The translations under genes and the position numbers were made by a program. The notes below the pieces were generated by a model that was not told where the DNA came from, did no database searches, and saw only the letters and a program-made list of their open reading frames with translations. From contig NZ_CP150277.1 in the NCBI RefSeq assembly GCF_037977385.1, positions 2,643,001-2,707,000 of the forward strand: 64,000 nt of DNA, in the 5' to 3' direction. Below, in pieces: positions 8,663 to 16,235 of the stretch. How positions within the stretch are numbered: the first letter of the stretch is position 1; the number at the start of each line of letters is the position of its first letter. This DNA is from Terribacillus sp. FSL K6-0262 (GTDB lineage: Bacteria > Bacillota > Bacilli > Bacillales > Amphibacillaceae).

Positions 8663-10114
8663 TTAAACTTCCTGTGGAAGGGCAATTCCAAGACCGTCAG
8701 CGACACGCTGACCCCATTCTTTATCTGCTTTGTAGATATGAGCTACTTGGCGTTCAAGAATTTCTTTTCTTGTAACAGGCTTCATTGCATTAACGAAGTT
8801 TTCTACAAGGCGAGTCTTTTCATCATCAGTCATAAGACGGTAAAGATCACCTGGTTGTGTGTAGTGGTCATTTTCATCATAAGCAACGCTATCAGCTTGT
8901 CCGGATACTTCGAATGGCGCCATCTTGCTTGCTGGATCTTCTTTCGGACCGTTTAAGCTGTTAGGCTCGTAATAAACGCCGCTTCCGCCATTATCATCGA
9001 AACGCATTTGACCATCACGCTGATAGTTGTTCACTTCGTTGCGTGCACGGTTGATCGGAAGTGCCTGGTGGTTGGCACCTACACGATAACGGTGGGCATC
9101 ATGATAAGCGAATAGACGGCCTTGAAGCATCTTGTCAGGAGATACTTCGATACCAGGTACAAGTGTCCCTGGAGAGAACGTCGCTTGTTCCACTTCCGCG
9201 AAGTAGTTCTCTGGGTTGCGGTTCAATACCATACGGCCGACTTCGATCAGCGGGTAATCTTTTTGGGACCATACTTTTGTTACATCGAATGGATCGAAGC
9301 GATAAGTGTTCGCATCTTCAAGCGGCATGATTTGTACATAAAGCTTCCACTCAGGGAAATCGCCGTTTTCGATTGCGTTGAACAGATCTTCTGTATGGTA
9401 GTCCGGATTTTCACCAGCAAGTTTCTCCGCAACGGCAGGATCAAGGTTTTTAACGCCTTGCTGTGTTTTGAAGTGATATTTCACCCAAACACCTTCGCCT
9501 TTGTCGTTAACCCATTTGAATGTATGGGAACCGAAGCCATGCATATGGCGGAATGTCGCCGGGATACCGCGGTCAGACATAAGGATCGTCACTTGATGCA
9601 GGCTCTCTGGAGAAAGGGACCAGAAATCCCATACTGCATCAGGATTTTTCAAATGTGTCTGCGGATGTCTTTTTTGTGTATGGATGAAGTCAGGGAACTT
9701 GATCGCATCACGGATGAAGAATACAGGTGTATTGTTACCGACTAGATCATAGTTGCCTTCTTCTGTATAGAATTTAACAGCGAAACCGCGAGGGTCGCGC
9801 ACTGTATCAGCAGAGCCCAGCTCGCCAGCTACAGTAGAGAAACGGATGAACATATCTGTTTTCTTGCCTACTTCTGAAAGGAAGGCTGCTTTGGTATATT
9901 TAGAAACATCATTGGTGACTTCAAAGTATCCATGTGCACCAGCACCTTTAGCGTGTACCACACGTTCAGGAACGCGTTCACGGTTGAAGTGTGCCAGTTT
10001 TTCAAGTAAATGCACATCTTGGATCAGTGTCGGTCCACGTGAACCAGCGGTTTGTGAATTCTGGTTGTCGCCAACTGGAGCTCCCCAGCTTGTAGTCAAT
10101 TTTTTGTCTGCCAA
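8663..10114 (-). CDS. katA: Heme catalase (clade 3 type)
   Basis: Monofunctional catalase that converts hydrogen peroxide to water and oxygen. In the 483-residue numbering from TTG 10114, the distal residues His54 ([12 protein letters not shown]) and Asn127 (LVGNNTP) and the proximal heme tyrosine Tyr337 ([14 protein letters not shown]) are present; length fits small-subunit catalases. TTG 10114 is preferred because GAGGTGA precedes it with proper spacing and the protein then starts MADKKLTT, as in relatives; a GTG at 10123 overlaps that site. A perfect PerR box lies upstream, so peroxide induction is expected. Confidence 0.96.
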   Translation of the reverse strand: MADKKLTTSWGAPVGDNQNSQTAGSRGPTLIQDVHLLEKLAHFNRERVPERVVHAKGAGAHGYFEVTNDVSKYTKAAFLSEVGKKTDMFIRFSTVAGELGSADTVRDPRGFAVKFYTEEGNYDLVGNNTPVFFIRDAIKFPDFIHTQKRHPQTHLKNPDAVWDFWSLSPESLHQVTILMSDRGIPATFRHMHGFGSHTFKWVNDKGEGVWVKYHFKTQQGVKNLDPAVAEKLAGENPDYHTEDLFNAIENGDFPEWKLYVQIMPLEDANTYRFDPFDVTKVWSQKDYPLIEVGRMVLNRNPENYFAEVEQATFSPGTLVPGIEVSPDKMLQGRLFAYHDAHRYRVGANHQALPINRARNEVNNYQRDGQMRFDDNGGSGVYYEPNSLNGPKEDPASKMAPFEVSGQADSVAYDENDHYTQPGDLYRLMTDDEKTRLVENFVNAMKPVTRKEILERQVAHIYKADKEWGQRVADGLGIALPQEV

Positions 10115-10155
10115 GAAAATCACCTCGTATGTAATGTTTTAGTAAATCTATCAAT

Positions 10156-10183
10156 ATAGTAACATCTTTTTATTAAAAATCAA
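10156..10183 (-). promoter_or_regulatory. Candidate katA promoter
   Basis: On the minus strand, TTGATT (10183-10178), 16-base spacer, TACTAT (10161-10156), about 40 bases before the katA start. The PerR box lies seven bases upstream of the -35 element. Confidence 0.5.
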
Positions 10184-10190
10184 TACTTAA

Positions 10191-10205
10191 TTATAATAAT
10201 TATAA
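10191..10205. promoter_or_regulatory. PerR box upstream of katA
   Basis: TTATAATAATTATAA is an exact match to the Bacillus PerR consensus TTATAATNATTATAA (7-1-7 palindrome). PerR is the peroxide-sensing Fur-family repressor known to control katA in B. subtilis. Binding itself is inferred. Confidence 0.88.
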
Positions 10206-10229
10206 ACTTATTAACAAAAAAATTAAAAA

Positions 10230-10259
10230 GGATAAACCAGCTAGAAAGCAGGTTTACCC
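10230..10259 (-). terminator. Terminator of the 24-codon gene
   Basis: On the minus strand GGGTAAACCTGCT pairs with AGCTGGTTTATCC (13 positions, one mismatch and one G-T), loop of four, followed by TTTTTAATTTTTTT. It lies 33 bases past the stop of the small gene and just ahead of the PerR box. Confidence 0.8.
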
Positions 10260-10291
10260 TGATAGGTTGAATGATACCGTTTCCAAAAATC

Positions 10292-10366
10292 TTATAAAGA
10301 AGTTACCCATGTGACTAAAGCCCATCCTATTATGCTACCGTTGATTAACAAGTTTGTTTTCCACAT
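10292..10366 (-). CDS. Putative 24-residue hydrophobic peptide gene
   Basis: A 24-codon frame starting ATG 10366 and ending TAA, encoding MWKTNLLINGSIIGWALV followed by TWVTSL. It has three tryptophans, one basic residue near the N-terminus and a hydrophobic stretch (6-24) long enough to span or lie in a membrane. Support for expression: a GGAGGAGGGGTG ribosome site four bases upstream, a promoter TTGAAA-17-TAAACT (10419-10391), and its own terminator at 10230-10259. It is on the same strand as katA and directly upstream of it. I do not recognise a family; a small membrane peptide or toxin-like peptide is possible. Confidence 0.6.
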   Translation of the reverse strand: MWKTNLLINGSIIGWALVTWVTSL

Positions 10367-10390
10367 TGGCACCCCTCCTCCGTTGGTTTA

Positions 10391-10419
10391 AGTTTAACAA
10401 AAAATGAAAGGGTTTTCAA
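10391..10419 (-). promoter_or_regulatory. SigA-type promoter of the 24-codon gene
   Basis: On the minus strand TTGAAA (10419-10414), 17-base spacer, TAAACT (10396-10391); the start codon follows about 25 bases after the -10 element. Confidence 0.6.
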
Positions 10420-11027
10420 TACTGGGATGAACCCAATTATTGGTTTGGACATCTTTAAAAATGCAGTTTGCTTTTATACCTTTTTCGGCCGGCTGATGCC
10501 ACCATTCCTGTTACTGTCAAAGAGGAGTCAGGGGATGAGGAGGGAAGGAGAAGCTTACCGCAATCAACGTCATCTTGATTCATTGAAACATGCTGACTTA
10601 TCAAGGGATGCTTCGGAATGGGGGCCGGTAAAAGGGCTCAGCCGCCTTGGCAGAGATTTTCCCCCTGACAGGCCGGGTGCTTTCAGGGAGGCGATTGATT
10701 AACTGATCATCTGCAAGATGCCCGTGTCAGTCATTGAGCTGGTTAGAAGTGTTTGCATCTGTGAAGGCTAAAAAGGTCCCGGACTACTTGGTAAACGTCT
10801 GCTGCTTATGGAGAAGCCATCTTTTTTCATGTCTGGGCAGCCGAAAAGGAAGCATCATCCAGTTTGGAGAAAGCAACGGCAATGCGCGCTGCAGTCCTTT
10901 CTCAAGTAGCGATGGAAACTGAGAGTGATCAGGGTAATCACTGTCATTTCCTTGTTGGCTTGATAAGCATGATCGCTAGATGAACAGGCTCGTCGATAAA
11001 GCTGTTATAAGAAAGAGATAAAAAAAG
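10420..11027. other. 600-base stretch with no convincing gene
   Basis: Short open frames occur on the plus strand (10427-10702 and 10734-10922), but they lack convincing ribosome sites and recognisable domains. The first begins MNPIIGLDI, like the start of IS110-family transposases, but the similarity ends there. The stretch may be a decayed insertion or non-coding DNA. Confidence 0.4.
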
Positions 11028-11047
11028 AGAGCTGCACTCGCAGCTCT
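11028..11047 (-). terminator. Terminator of the bacilliredoxin operon
   Basis: Stem AGAGCTGC/GCAGCTCT with loop ACTC; on the minus strand it is followed by CTTTTTTTATC. It overlaps the last base of the bacilliredoxin stop. Confidence 0.8.
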
Positions 11048-11475
11048 TAGAGATGATTATCATAAGCAGTTGTCAAATTCTCCACAATTTCTTCCACATC
11101 ATAGCCTTCAATCTGTTCGCGCGGGATGAAATGAACCAGTTCCCCGTCCTGCATCAAAGCAATCGATGGGGAGGATGGCGGCTGATCCGTGAAGTATTCG
11201 CGCATTTTTTCGGTCGCTTCCTTGTCCTGCCCGGCAAAAACCGTCACAAGATGCTCAGGTTTTTTCTCGTTTTTCAGAGATTCCCTTACGGCAGGCCGGG
11301 CAAGCCCTGCTGCACATCCGCAAACAGAATTGACGACGACCAATGTGCTGCCTTTTGCCTGGTTCACATAATTTTCTACCTGTTCTGCATCCGTAAGTTC
11401 CTGGAATCCTGCCTGTGTCAGTTCGTCCCTCATCGGCTGGACGATACCGCGCATGTATTCTTCATATGCATTCAT
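11047..11475 (-). CDS. brxA: Bacilliredoxin, BrxA/BrxB family (YphP-like)
   Basis: Bacilliredoxins remove bacillithiol from S-bacillithiolated proteins after oxidative stress. The 142-residue protein has the diagnostic NSVCGCAAG motif with Cys52 (nucleophile) and Cys54, and the end SSPSIALMQDGELVHFIPR... typical of the DUF1094/YphP family. Its overall wording is closer to B. subtilis YphP (BrxA) than to YqiW. Its ATG is directly next to the stop of the upstream HEAT-repeat gene, so the two are translated from one message. Confidence 0.93.
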   Translation of the reverse strand: MNAYEEYMRGIVQPMRDELTQAGFQELTDAEQVENYVNQAKGSTLVVVNSVCGCAAGLARPAVRESLKNEKKPEHLVTVFAGQDKEATEKMREYFTDQPPSSPSIALMQDGELVHFIPREQIEGYDVEEIVENLTTAYDNHL

Positions 11476-12603
11476 TCATTTTTCCTCCTTTTGTTTGGCT
11501 GCTTCCGTCATTTGTTTCCAGACGGAGCCCTGTGCTGCTTCACCGCCGGCAATCCGTTCGATGGCCATATTCAGTTGCAGCTTCACTTCGAATTCTTTTT
11601 CCTGCCTTGCTGCTTTTTCCAGCATGGGAAGGCTTTCGGCTTCACCAAGCTCATAAAGGAACATTGCTGCCCGCCAGCGGACGATCCGATTCGGGTCGGC
11701 AAGTGTCGCTTCCATGGCTGGTGTCGCCTCTTTGAAGCCGAGATCGGAAAGGCAGTCGCCAGCCGTTCGGCGGACTGTCACGACTTTATCCTGCAGTGCA
11801 CGATAAAGCAAGGGAAGGACTGCCTTGTCTTCGATCATGCCAAGATAGGCAGTTGCCAGACGGCGGATGGATGCTTTTGGATCCTGTAATGCTTTCTCAA
11901 GGAAGGCAAGATGCTCGATGTCCGGCTCCAGTTCATCCAATGCACGATAGCGTACACGCCAATCCTCTTCTTCCCAGACAGCCATGGTCGGCGAATTTCG
12001 TGTGGGAAGGGGTGCTTGAGGGTTCTTGGCACGGGAAACGAGTTCTTGGAGGCGTTCCGGACTGTAGCTTGCCAGCAGTTCCTCATAGACATCCTGACCG
12101 ACTTGCTCCGGATCACCGTAACGGGGATATTGTTCTTCCCATTTACGGGCGAAAACGATATTATCGCTCCCTGCTGCTTCCATTGCTGCTTCGGTAAACA
12201 AAGCCGGAAGTCCGATTCGCTTCTCCTGATCCTCGAACAGAAGCTTGATTTGCATCGGTACACCGTAGATCGTCTGAATCTGGACATCGACTTGTCCATA
12301 ATGAGGCTCTTCGCTGCCGGCTCCTGCAGCTGAACCTTGATTTTCCTCCCCGAAGACCTTGCGGACAGCAGGGAGGATTGTTTCCCAGGCTGCTTTTGGG
12401 CTCCGTTCCAGTGCAAGGAAATCTGCAACACGATATATCCCTTTGACACCTTCGATTTGGAACAATGCTTGGATATACTCCGGATCGGCAGCGGTCACTG
12501 TTTCTTTTTTATAATCGAAACTGCTGCCCATCGGCAGCATATCATCCACTACGATCTTCATCGAGTATGGACTTGGGGTAGGCTCGATAGTCACGATCTT
12601 CAT
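11476..12603 (-). CDS. CvfC/YpgR-like protein: NifU-N domain plus HEAT repeats
   Basis: 375 residues. The N-terminus (MKIVTIEPTPSPYSMKI..., to about 85) is an Nfu/NifU N-terminal-like domain; the rest is a run of HEAT/PBS-like helical repeats, visible as repeated D..iR..A...L stretches (EDWRVRYRALDEL, PKASIRRLATAYLG, KVVTVRRTAGDCLSDLG, PNRIVRWRAAMFL). The family includes B. subtilis YpgR and Staphylococcus conserved virulence factor C. The exact role is unknown. It is operonic with the bacilliredoxin gene (no gap), which hints at redox or iron-sulfur repair. A GGGGG ribosome site precedes ATG 12603. Confidence 0.88.
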   Translation of the reverse strand: MKIVTIEPTPSPYSMKIVVDDMLPMGSSFDYKKETVTAADPEYIQALFQIEGVKGIYRVADFLALERSPKAAWETILPAVRKVFGEENQGSAAGAGSEEPHYGQVDVQIQTIYGVPMQIKLLFEDQEKRIGLPALFTEAAMEAAGSDNIVFARKWEEQYPRYGDPEQVGQDVYEELLASYSPERLQELVSRAKNPQAPLPTRNSPTMAVWEEEDWRVRYRALDELEPDIEHLAFLEKALQDPKASIRRLATAYLGMIEDKAVLPLLYRALQDKVVTVRRTAGDCLSDLGFKEATPAMEATLADPNRIVRWRAAMFLYELGEAESLPMLEKAARQEKEFEVKLQLNMAIERIAGGEAAQGSVWKQMTEAAKQKEEK

Positions 12604-12793
12604 CGTATTCCCCCTATATACAAAATCATTTTTCTTCCTATAGACTATATCACAGAAAGGGTGAAAGTTGCGACAATGCGGCTCTAGGACTACAGCCCAA
12701 TGAAAACTAAGTCTCTGTTTCTATTAACCTTGCGCACACTGTCTGCTAGAATGTTAATAATCCGTAAAAAATTCCACTTTTTTGAGCGCAGGA

Positions 12794-12802
12794 TGCTATA
12801 AT
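12794..12802 (+). promoter_or_regulatory. Extended -10 promoter of dedA-uppP
   Basis: TGCTATAAT: a perfect TATAAT with the TGn extension, about 35 bases before the dedA start. No good -35 element is needed for this class and none is obvious. Confidence 0.65.
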
Positions 12803-12836
12803 GATTTGGTAAATAATTTACGTTTGGAGTTGTGAA

Positions 12837-13451
12837 ATGGATAATTGGATAACGCAGTTTATGGAACAATTCGGTTATTTTGCGATCGTATTGCTGATGG
12901 CCGGCGAGAACGTTTTCCCGCCTATCCCTTCAGAAATCATCCTGCTGTTCGGCGGCTTTTTGACAACCACTTCGGATAGTGTGACGGCAGTCGGTGTCAT
13001 TATCGCAGCGACGATTGGTGCAGTCATCGGAGCCATTATCCTTTATGGAATCGGACTTCTCTTGGATGTCGAGCGCCTGGAGAAAATCGTGGACCGCTGG
13101 GGACATATATTGCGCATTAAAAAAGAAGATATACATAAAGCAGATGCTTGGTTCGACAAATATGGTGTATGGACGATTTTCCTTTGCCGTTTCGTACCGG
13201 TGATCCGGAGCTTGATTTCCATACCAGCCGGTATGTCCAATATGAATTTCCCGCTATTCCTTATCTTTACGACATTAGGGACACTCATTTGGAATACAGT
13301 ATTAGTATTGCTCGGTATGTGGCTCGGTGAATCCTGGACGACGGTGGAAACTTATCTCGGGTATTATCAGGATGTCGTCATCGTGATACTGGCGATCATC
13401 TTCGTCCTGTTCGTCATTTGGTTCATCAGAAGGAATAAAAAGAAAAAGTAG
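12837..13451 (+). CDS. DedA-family membrane protein, UptA/YngC-like
   Basis: 204 residues with five or six hydrophobic segments and the DedA signatures ENVFPPIPSE (24-33), GRF/CRFVPVIRSLISIPAGMSNM with the conserved F-x-R-x-x-P-x-x-R and G residues. It is closest in wording to B. subtilis YngC, now described as the undecaprenyl phosphate translocase UptA. The adjacent gene (16 bases downstream) is uppP, so a joint role in returning the lipid carrier to the inner face is a strong contextual inference. The tail RRNKKKK is cytoplasmic. Confidence 0.88.
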   Translation: MDNWITQFMEQFGYFAIVLLMAGENVFPPIPSEIILLFGGFLTTTSDSVTAVGVIIAATIGAVIGAIILYGIGLLLDVERLEKIVDRWGHILRIKKEDIHKADAWFDKYGVWTIFLCRFVPVIRSLISIPAGMSNMNFPLFLIFTTLGTLIWNTVLVLLGMWLGESWTTVETYLGYYQDVVIVILAIIFVLFVIWFIRRNKKKK

Positions 13452-13467
13452 TCAGAGGAGTAGAGGC

Positions 13468-14328
13468 ATGAGTATTATCGAATTCTTTTCGGCCTTGATC
13501 ATGGGGCTGGTAGAAGGGCTGACAGAGTTTGCCCCGGTTTCATCCACCGGTCACTTGATCATCGTCGATGATATGTGGCTGAAGATCCATGAGTTATTCA
13601 ATGAAGAAGTGGCAAATACGTTCATCATCGTCATTCAGCTTGGTTCCATCTTGGCTTCGGTCATTGTATTTTGGGACAAGTTCATGCAGATTCTCGGCAT
13701 CCGCAAACTGCAAGGGAAAGAAGAGGCGATGCCTGGCAAGAAAAACAAATTCAATCTTGGTATTGTCATTGTCGGTTTGCTGCCTGCGGGTGTCCTTGGA
13801 CTTTTGTTCGACGATCTGATTGATAAGTATCTATTCTCCGTATGGTACGTAATCGTAGCATTGGTCGTAGGTGCTTTCTTTATGATCTTTGCGGATAGGG
13901 TATCCTCAAAGAAGAGAGAAACCATCGATTCGCTGGATGACCTTACCTATAAAAAAGCCTTCCTGATCGGATTATTCCAGTGTATTTCCTTATGGCCTGG
14001 GTTCTCCCGTTCCGGAGCAACGATTTCCGGCGGTGTCATCCTTGGATTGAATCACCGGGTGGCATCTGACTTCACCTTCATCATGGCAGTGCCGATCATG
14101 GCTGGTGCAAGCCTTGTCTCATTACGCAATCATCTGCATGCGTTCACGCCTGATGTGATCCCGTTCTTTATCGTCGGATTCATCAGCGCTTTCATTTTTG
14201 CTTTGATTGCCATCCGTACTTTCTTGAAAATCATTTCCAAATATAAACTTGTTCCTTTTGCCTTCTACCGCATCGGGTTGGCGATTGTGATCGTGATCTT
14301 CTTGATCTTCAATGGATCCCTGTCTTGA
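13468..14328 (+). CDS. uppP: Undecaprenyl-diphosphatase UppP (BacA family)
   Basis: UppP dephosphorylates undecaprenyl pyrophosphate outside the membrane so that the carrier can be reused in wall synthesis; overproduction gives bacitracin resistance. The 286-residue polytopic protein has both family motifs: EGLTEFAPVSSTGHL (16-30) with the Glu pair, and LWPGFSRSGATISGG (175-189) with the Ser-Arg-Ser group. A ribosome site AGAGGAG precedes the ATG. Its terminator overlaps the stop codon. Confidence 0.97.
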   Translation: MSIIEFFSALIMGLVEGLTEFAPVSSTGHLIIVDDMWLKIHELFNEEVANTFIIVIQLGSILASVIVFWDKFMQILGIRKLQGKEEAMPGKKNKFNLGIVIVGLLPAGVLGLLFDDLIDKYLFSVWYVIVALVVGAFFMIFADRVSSKKRETIDSLDDLTYKKAFLIGLFQCISLWPGFSRSGATISGGVILGLNHRVASDFTFIMAVPIMAGASLVSLRNHLHAFTPDVIPFFIVGFISAFIFALIAIRTFLKIISKYKLVPFAFYRIGLAIVIVIFLIFNGSLS

Positions 14329-14337
14329 GCAGGGGTC
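14315..14337 (+). terminator. Terminator of dedA-uppP
   Basis: Stem GATCCCTG/CAGGGGTC (one G-T pair) followed by eight T. It contains the uppP stop codon. Confidence 0.88.
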
Positions 14338-14412
14338 TTTTTTTTGGCTAGAAGTGCCTTTCATATTATGGCGCAAAAGACAGAAGCTAATGCAGAAAGG
14401 AGGAGGAGCATC

Positions 14413-14583
14413 ATGAAAAAGCATCGCGTTGATGGAGGAATCCGGATTGATGAAACGTATCAGCCAGGCATGGAGGAAGGACTTACAGCCAGCCGCAACG
14501 AGCAGGAACCGAAAAAGAATCATGTGCGGGCCGATTATGAAGGCGATACAGGTGATGAGCATACGCTCGGGCATTACCGATGA
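14413..14583 (+). CDS. Small hydrophilic protein, first of a spore-gene cluster
   Basis: 56 residues (MKKHRVDGGIRIDETYQPGM...). It is very hydrophilic, has no cysteine and ends in GHYR. A strong AGGAGGAG precedes ATG 14413, and its TGA overlaps the ATG of the next gene (ATGA), so the two are coupled. The stretch MEEGLTASRNEQ faintly recalls DUF4025-type small Bacillus proteins, but I do not assign it. Its neighbours suggest expression in the forespore or mother cell. Confidence 0.7.
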   Translation: MKKHRVDGGIRIDETYQPGMEEGLTASRNEQEPKKNHVRADYEGDTGDEHTLGHYR

Positions 14584-14801
14584 CAAGGCGTAATCGGATT
14601 TTGGTCCCGCAAGCACGGGAAGGTCTGGATGAGCTGAAGCACAAAATCATCCAGGAAGCCAACCAGCCATACAAAACAGAGCAGGCTTGCGATCCAGGGA
14701 ATAGAACAAGCAGGGAAAATGGTAGGACAGGCGGCAGTATAGGCGGCAGCATGGTCCGCGAACTCATACGGATGGCAGAAGAGAATCTGAAGCACCGTTA
14801 A
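14580..14801 (+). CDS. Alpha/beta-type small acid-soluble spore protein family member
   Basis: 73 residues. The start (MTRRNRILVPQAREGLDELK) and end (GGSIGGSMVRELIRMAEENL) match the two conserved DNA-binding blocks of alpha/beta-type SASPs. The middle is short and irregular (PYKTEQACDPGNRTSRENGR), and no clear GPR protease recognition pentapeptide of the E-(I/F)-A-S type is visible. Proteins of this family coat and protect spore DNA; this one is divergent, and its DNA-binding ability is inferred. It overlaps the preceding gene by four bases. Confidence 0.82.
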   Translation: MTRRNRILVPQAREGLDELKHKIIQEANQPYKTEQACDPGNRTSRENGRTGGSIGGSMVRELIRMAEENLKHR

Positions 14802-14814
14802 GGAGGAAAAGCCC

Positions 14815-14982
14815 GTGAACGAAAAAGACAAATCAATGGAAGATTATTATATGAAGTATACGGATTTGGATGGAGACGGTAAAGATATTTCATTTTCACA
14901 GGAAGAAGCCGATGCCGGGGATCTGGAGGCACAGGCCCGTTCCGATGCTGCCGATGCCCGTGTGGCAAAAAGGCATAAATAA
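14815..14982 (+). CDS. Small acidic protein with EF-hand-like loop, spore cluster
   Basis: 55 codons from GTG 14815, preceded by AAGGAGG at normal spacing, ending TAA. The product (MNEKDKSMEDYYMKYTDLDG...) contains DLDGDGKDISFSQEE (residues 17-31), which resembles a calcium-binding DxDxDG loop but with one extra residue before the Ile and Glu. It is acidic with a basic end (RVAKRHK). It sits between the SASP-like and CotF-like genes, so a spore role is likely but unproven. Confidence 0.6.
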   Translation: MNEKDKSMEDYYMKYTDLDGDGKDISFSQEEADAGDLEAQARSDAADARVAKRHK

Positions 14983-15049
14983 CCGGTCATATCTGAAGGA
15001 AGCACACGCCATACTAAGAAGGCACGACATCTCATAGGGGGTTATCACT

Positions 15050-15664
15050 TTGGAAAATCAAATGCAAACTGCACAAATGAATCAGCCGACAACCTTGCAT
15101 GGCAAACAGAACCATGGTGGTCATGAGATCTTTGATACACATGAAATCCTTACCGGGATGATCAGTGTGATGGATCAATACAAGATCTTTGAACAATTCA
15201 TCCAGGATCCAGAGCTGAAGACAATTGCGCAACGCCAGGGTGATTTTCTAAAACAGACCTACAATACAATGGTGGTATCATTCAAAACAGGCCAGGATCC
15301 GACAGTGCCGACTACTTCCTACAGCATGCAGCAGGGAAATGATGTCGTCTACGGGCTGCAGCCAGCAGAACCGAAAAAGCCGATAACATCGGTCAATGAG
15401 GTGACGGATGAGTGTCTTTCCACGTATATGCTTTCTCAGGTGAAGGGACTTGCTTCCATGAGTGCGCTAAGTGCTTGTGAATTGACAAATCCTGTGCTGA
15501 GAAGGGTTGTAGCTGATTCCATACCGAACTTGATCGAGATGAGCTATGAAATATTCCTGTATCAGAACAAACATCATTATTATCAGGTGGCACAATTGCA
15601 GCCGAGTGATATGGCTGCAATGATGCAAAGTTATGATACAGCTCCTATGAATCAAACGCATTAA
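15050..15664 (+). CDS. Spore coat protein, CotF family
   Basis: 204 residues with the CotF-domain pattern: a ferritin-like helical block around DTHEILTGMISVMDQYKIFEQFIQDPELK, and a second around LSTYMLSQVKGLASMSALSACELTNPVLRR, followed by YEIFLYQNKHHYY. The N-terminus is Gln/Met/His-rich, and so is the C-terminus. Start TTG 15050 follows AGGGGG. It belongs to the small spore-gene cluster 14.4-15.9 kb; coat location is known for the family, not shown here. Confidence 0.82.
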   Translation: MENQMQTAQMNQPTTLHGKQNHGGHEIFDTHEILTGMISVMDQYKIFEQFIQDPELKTIAQRQGDFLKQTYNTMVVSFKTGQDPTVPTTSYSMQQGNDVVYGLQPAEPKKPITSVNEVTDECLSTYMLSQVKGLASMSALSACELTNPVLRRVVADSIPNLIEMSYEIFLYQNKHHYYQVAQLQPSDMAAMMQSYDTAPMNQTH

Positions 15665-15668
15665 ACGG

Positions 15669-15693
15669 AAGGTCCGCCATATAGGCGGACCTT
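15669..15693. terminator. Bidirectional terminator between cotF-like and tlp
   Basis: Perfect stem AAGGTCCGCC/GGCGGACCTT between two convergent stops. Confidence 0.85.
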
Positions 15694-15694
15694 T

Positions 15695-15934
15695 TCATTG
15701 ATCCTTTTGCTGCTGATAATTCGCTTCTTCTTTCAGTTCATGACGCAGGCTTTCCACACTTGCTGCGCGTCTGTCGTTCTTTTCGTGCAAATAGGAAATT
15801 TCCTCATCGTTCAAATGCTCACTATTTGCTTTGACAAAATCCTCGGTCTGATGAACACGCTGCAGAGTATGCTGGATCGTATCTTCAATCCGTTCGGCAT
15901 TGTCTGCGCGATTGTCCGGCTTTGGGTTTGGCAT
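15695..15934 (-). CDS. tlp: Small acid-soluble spore protein Tlp
   Basis: 79 residues starting MPNPKPDNRADNAERIEDTI. The pattern PxPDNRsDN...L/IQxxvQ...T followed by EKNxRRxxSxxxLRxEIKxE (here EKNDRRAASVESLRHELKEE) is that of Tlp, a minor SASP of Bacillus spores. ATG 15934 follows AAGGAGG; a longer frame upstream is not needed. A possible SigG/SigF-type promoter (TACATA-18-GATACTA) lies upstream, in keeping with forespore expression. Confidence 0.88.
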   Translation of the reverse strand: MPNPKPDNRADNAERIEDTIQHTLQRVHQTEDFVKANSEHLNDEEISYLHEKNDRRAASVESLRHELKEEANYQQQKDQ

Positions 15935-15963
15935 GATAAACCTCCTTTCAAGCAGATATAAGG

Positions 15964-15994
15964 TAGTATCCGCTATTGAAATGGAAGTTATGTA
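15964..15994 (-). promoter_or_regulatory. Possible forespore (SigG-like) promoter of tlp
   Basis: On the minus strand TACATA (15994-15989), 18-base spacer, GATACTA (15970-15964); compare the SigG consensus TGAATA and CATACTA. Weak but correctly placed. Confidence 0.35.
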
Positions 15995-16140
15995 TCCTAC
16001 ATATCTTTGGGGGAAGCCAGGCAATGGCAAAGTGCCCAGCCAGGGAGCTATATTTTATAGCAATCCTTGTCTGTTTTCGTTACAAGCAAAACATCATGTA
16101 ACAAAGTTGTCATTATTTTTAAAGAGATTCAAAAGTTCTA

Positions 16141-16169
16141 TTGACGTCTCTTTTTCCATTTACTATACT
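16141..16169 (+). promoter_or_regulatory. SigA promoter of the yclNOPQ-like operon
   Basis: TTGACG (16141-16146), 17-base spacer, TATACT (16164-16169). Transcription would begin near 16176, immediately ahead of the Fur box. Confidence 0.75.
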
Positions 16170-16185
16170 AAAATAAGAATCTAAT

Positions 16186-16200
16186 TGATAATGAATATCA
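16186..16200. promoter_or_regulatory. Fur box in front of yclN
   Basis: TGATAATGAATATCA differs at one position from the 7-1-7 Bacillus Fur consensus TGATAATNATTATCA. It overlaps the early transcribed region of the promoter at 16141-16169, where Fur-Fe would block transcription. Confidence 0.85.
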
Positions 16201-16235
16201 GTATCACCGATGCTGCCGAAGAGGTTTTGACGCTT

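Noticed and set aside
10427..10922. Possible IS110-type transposase remnant (frame starting MNPIIGLDI)
   Set aside because: Only the first nine residues resemble the family; the catalytic blocks expected further on are not found in any frame, and no terminal repeats are visible.
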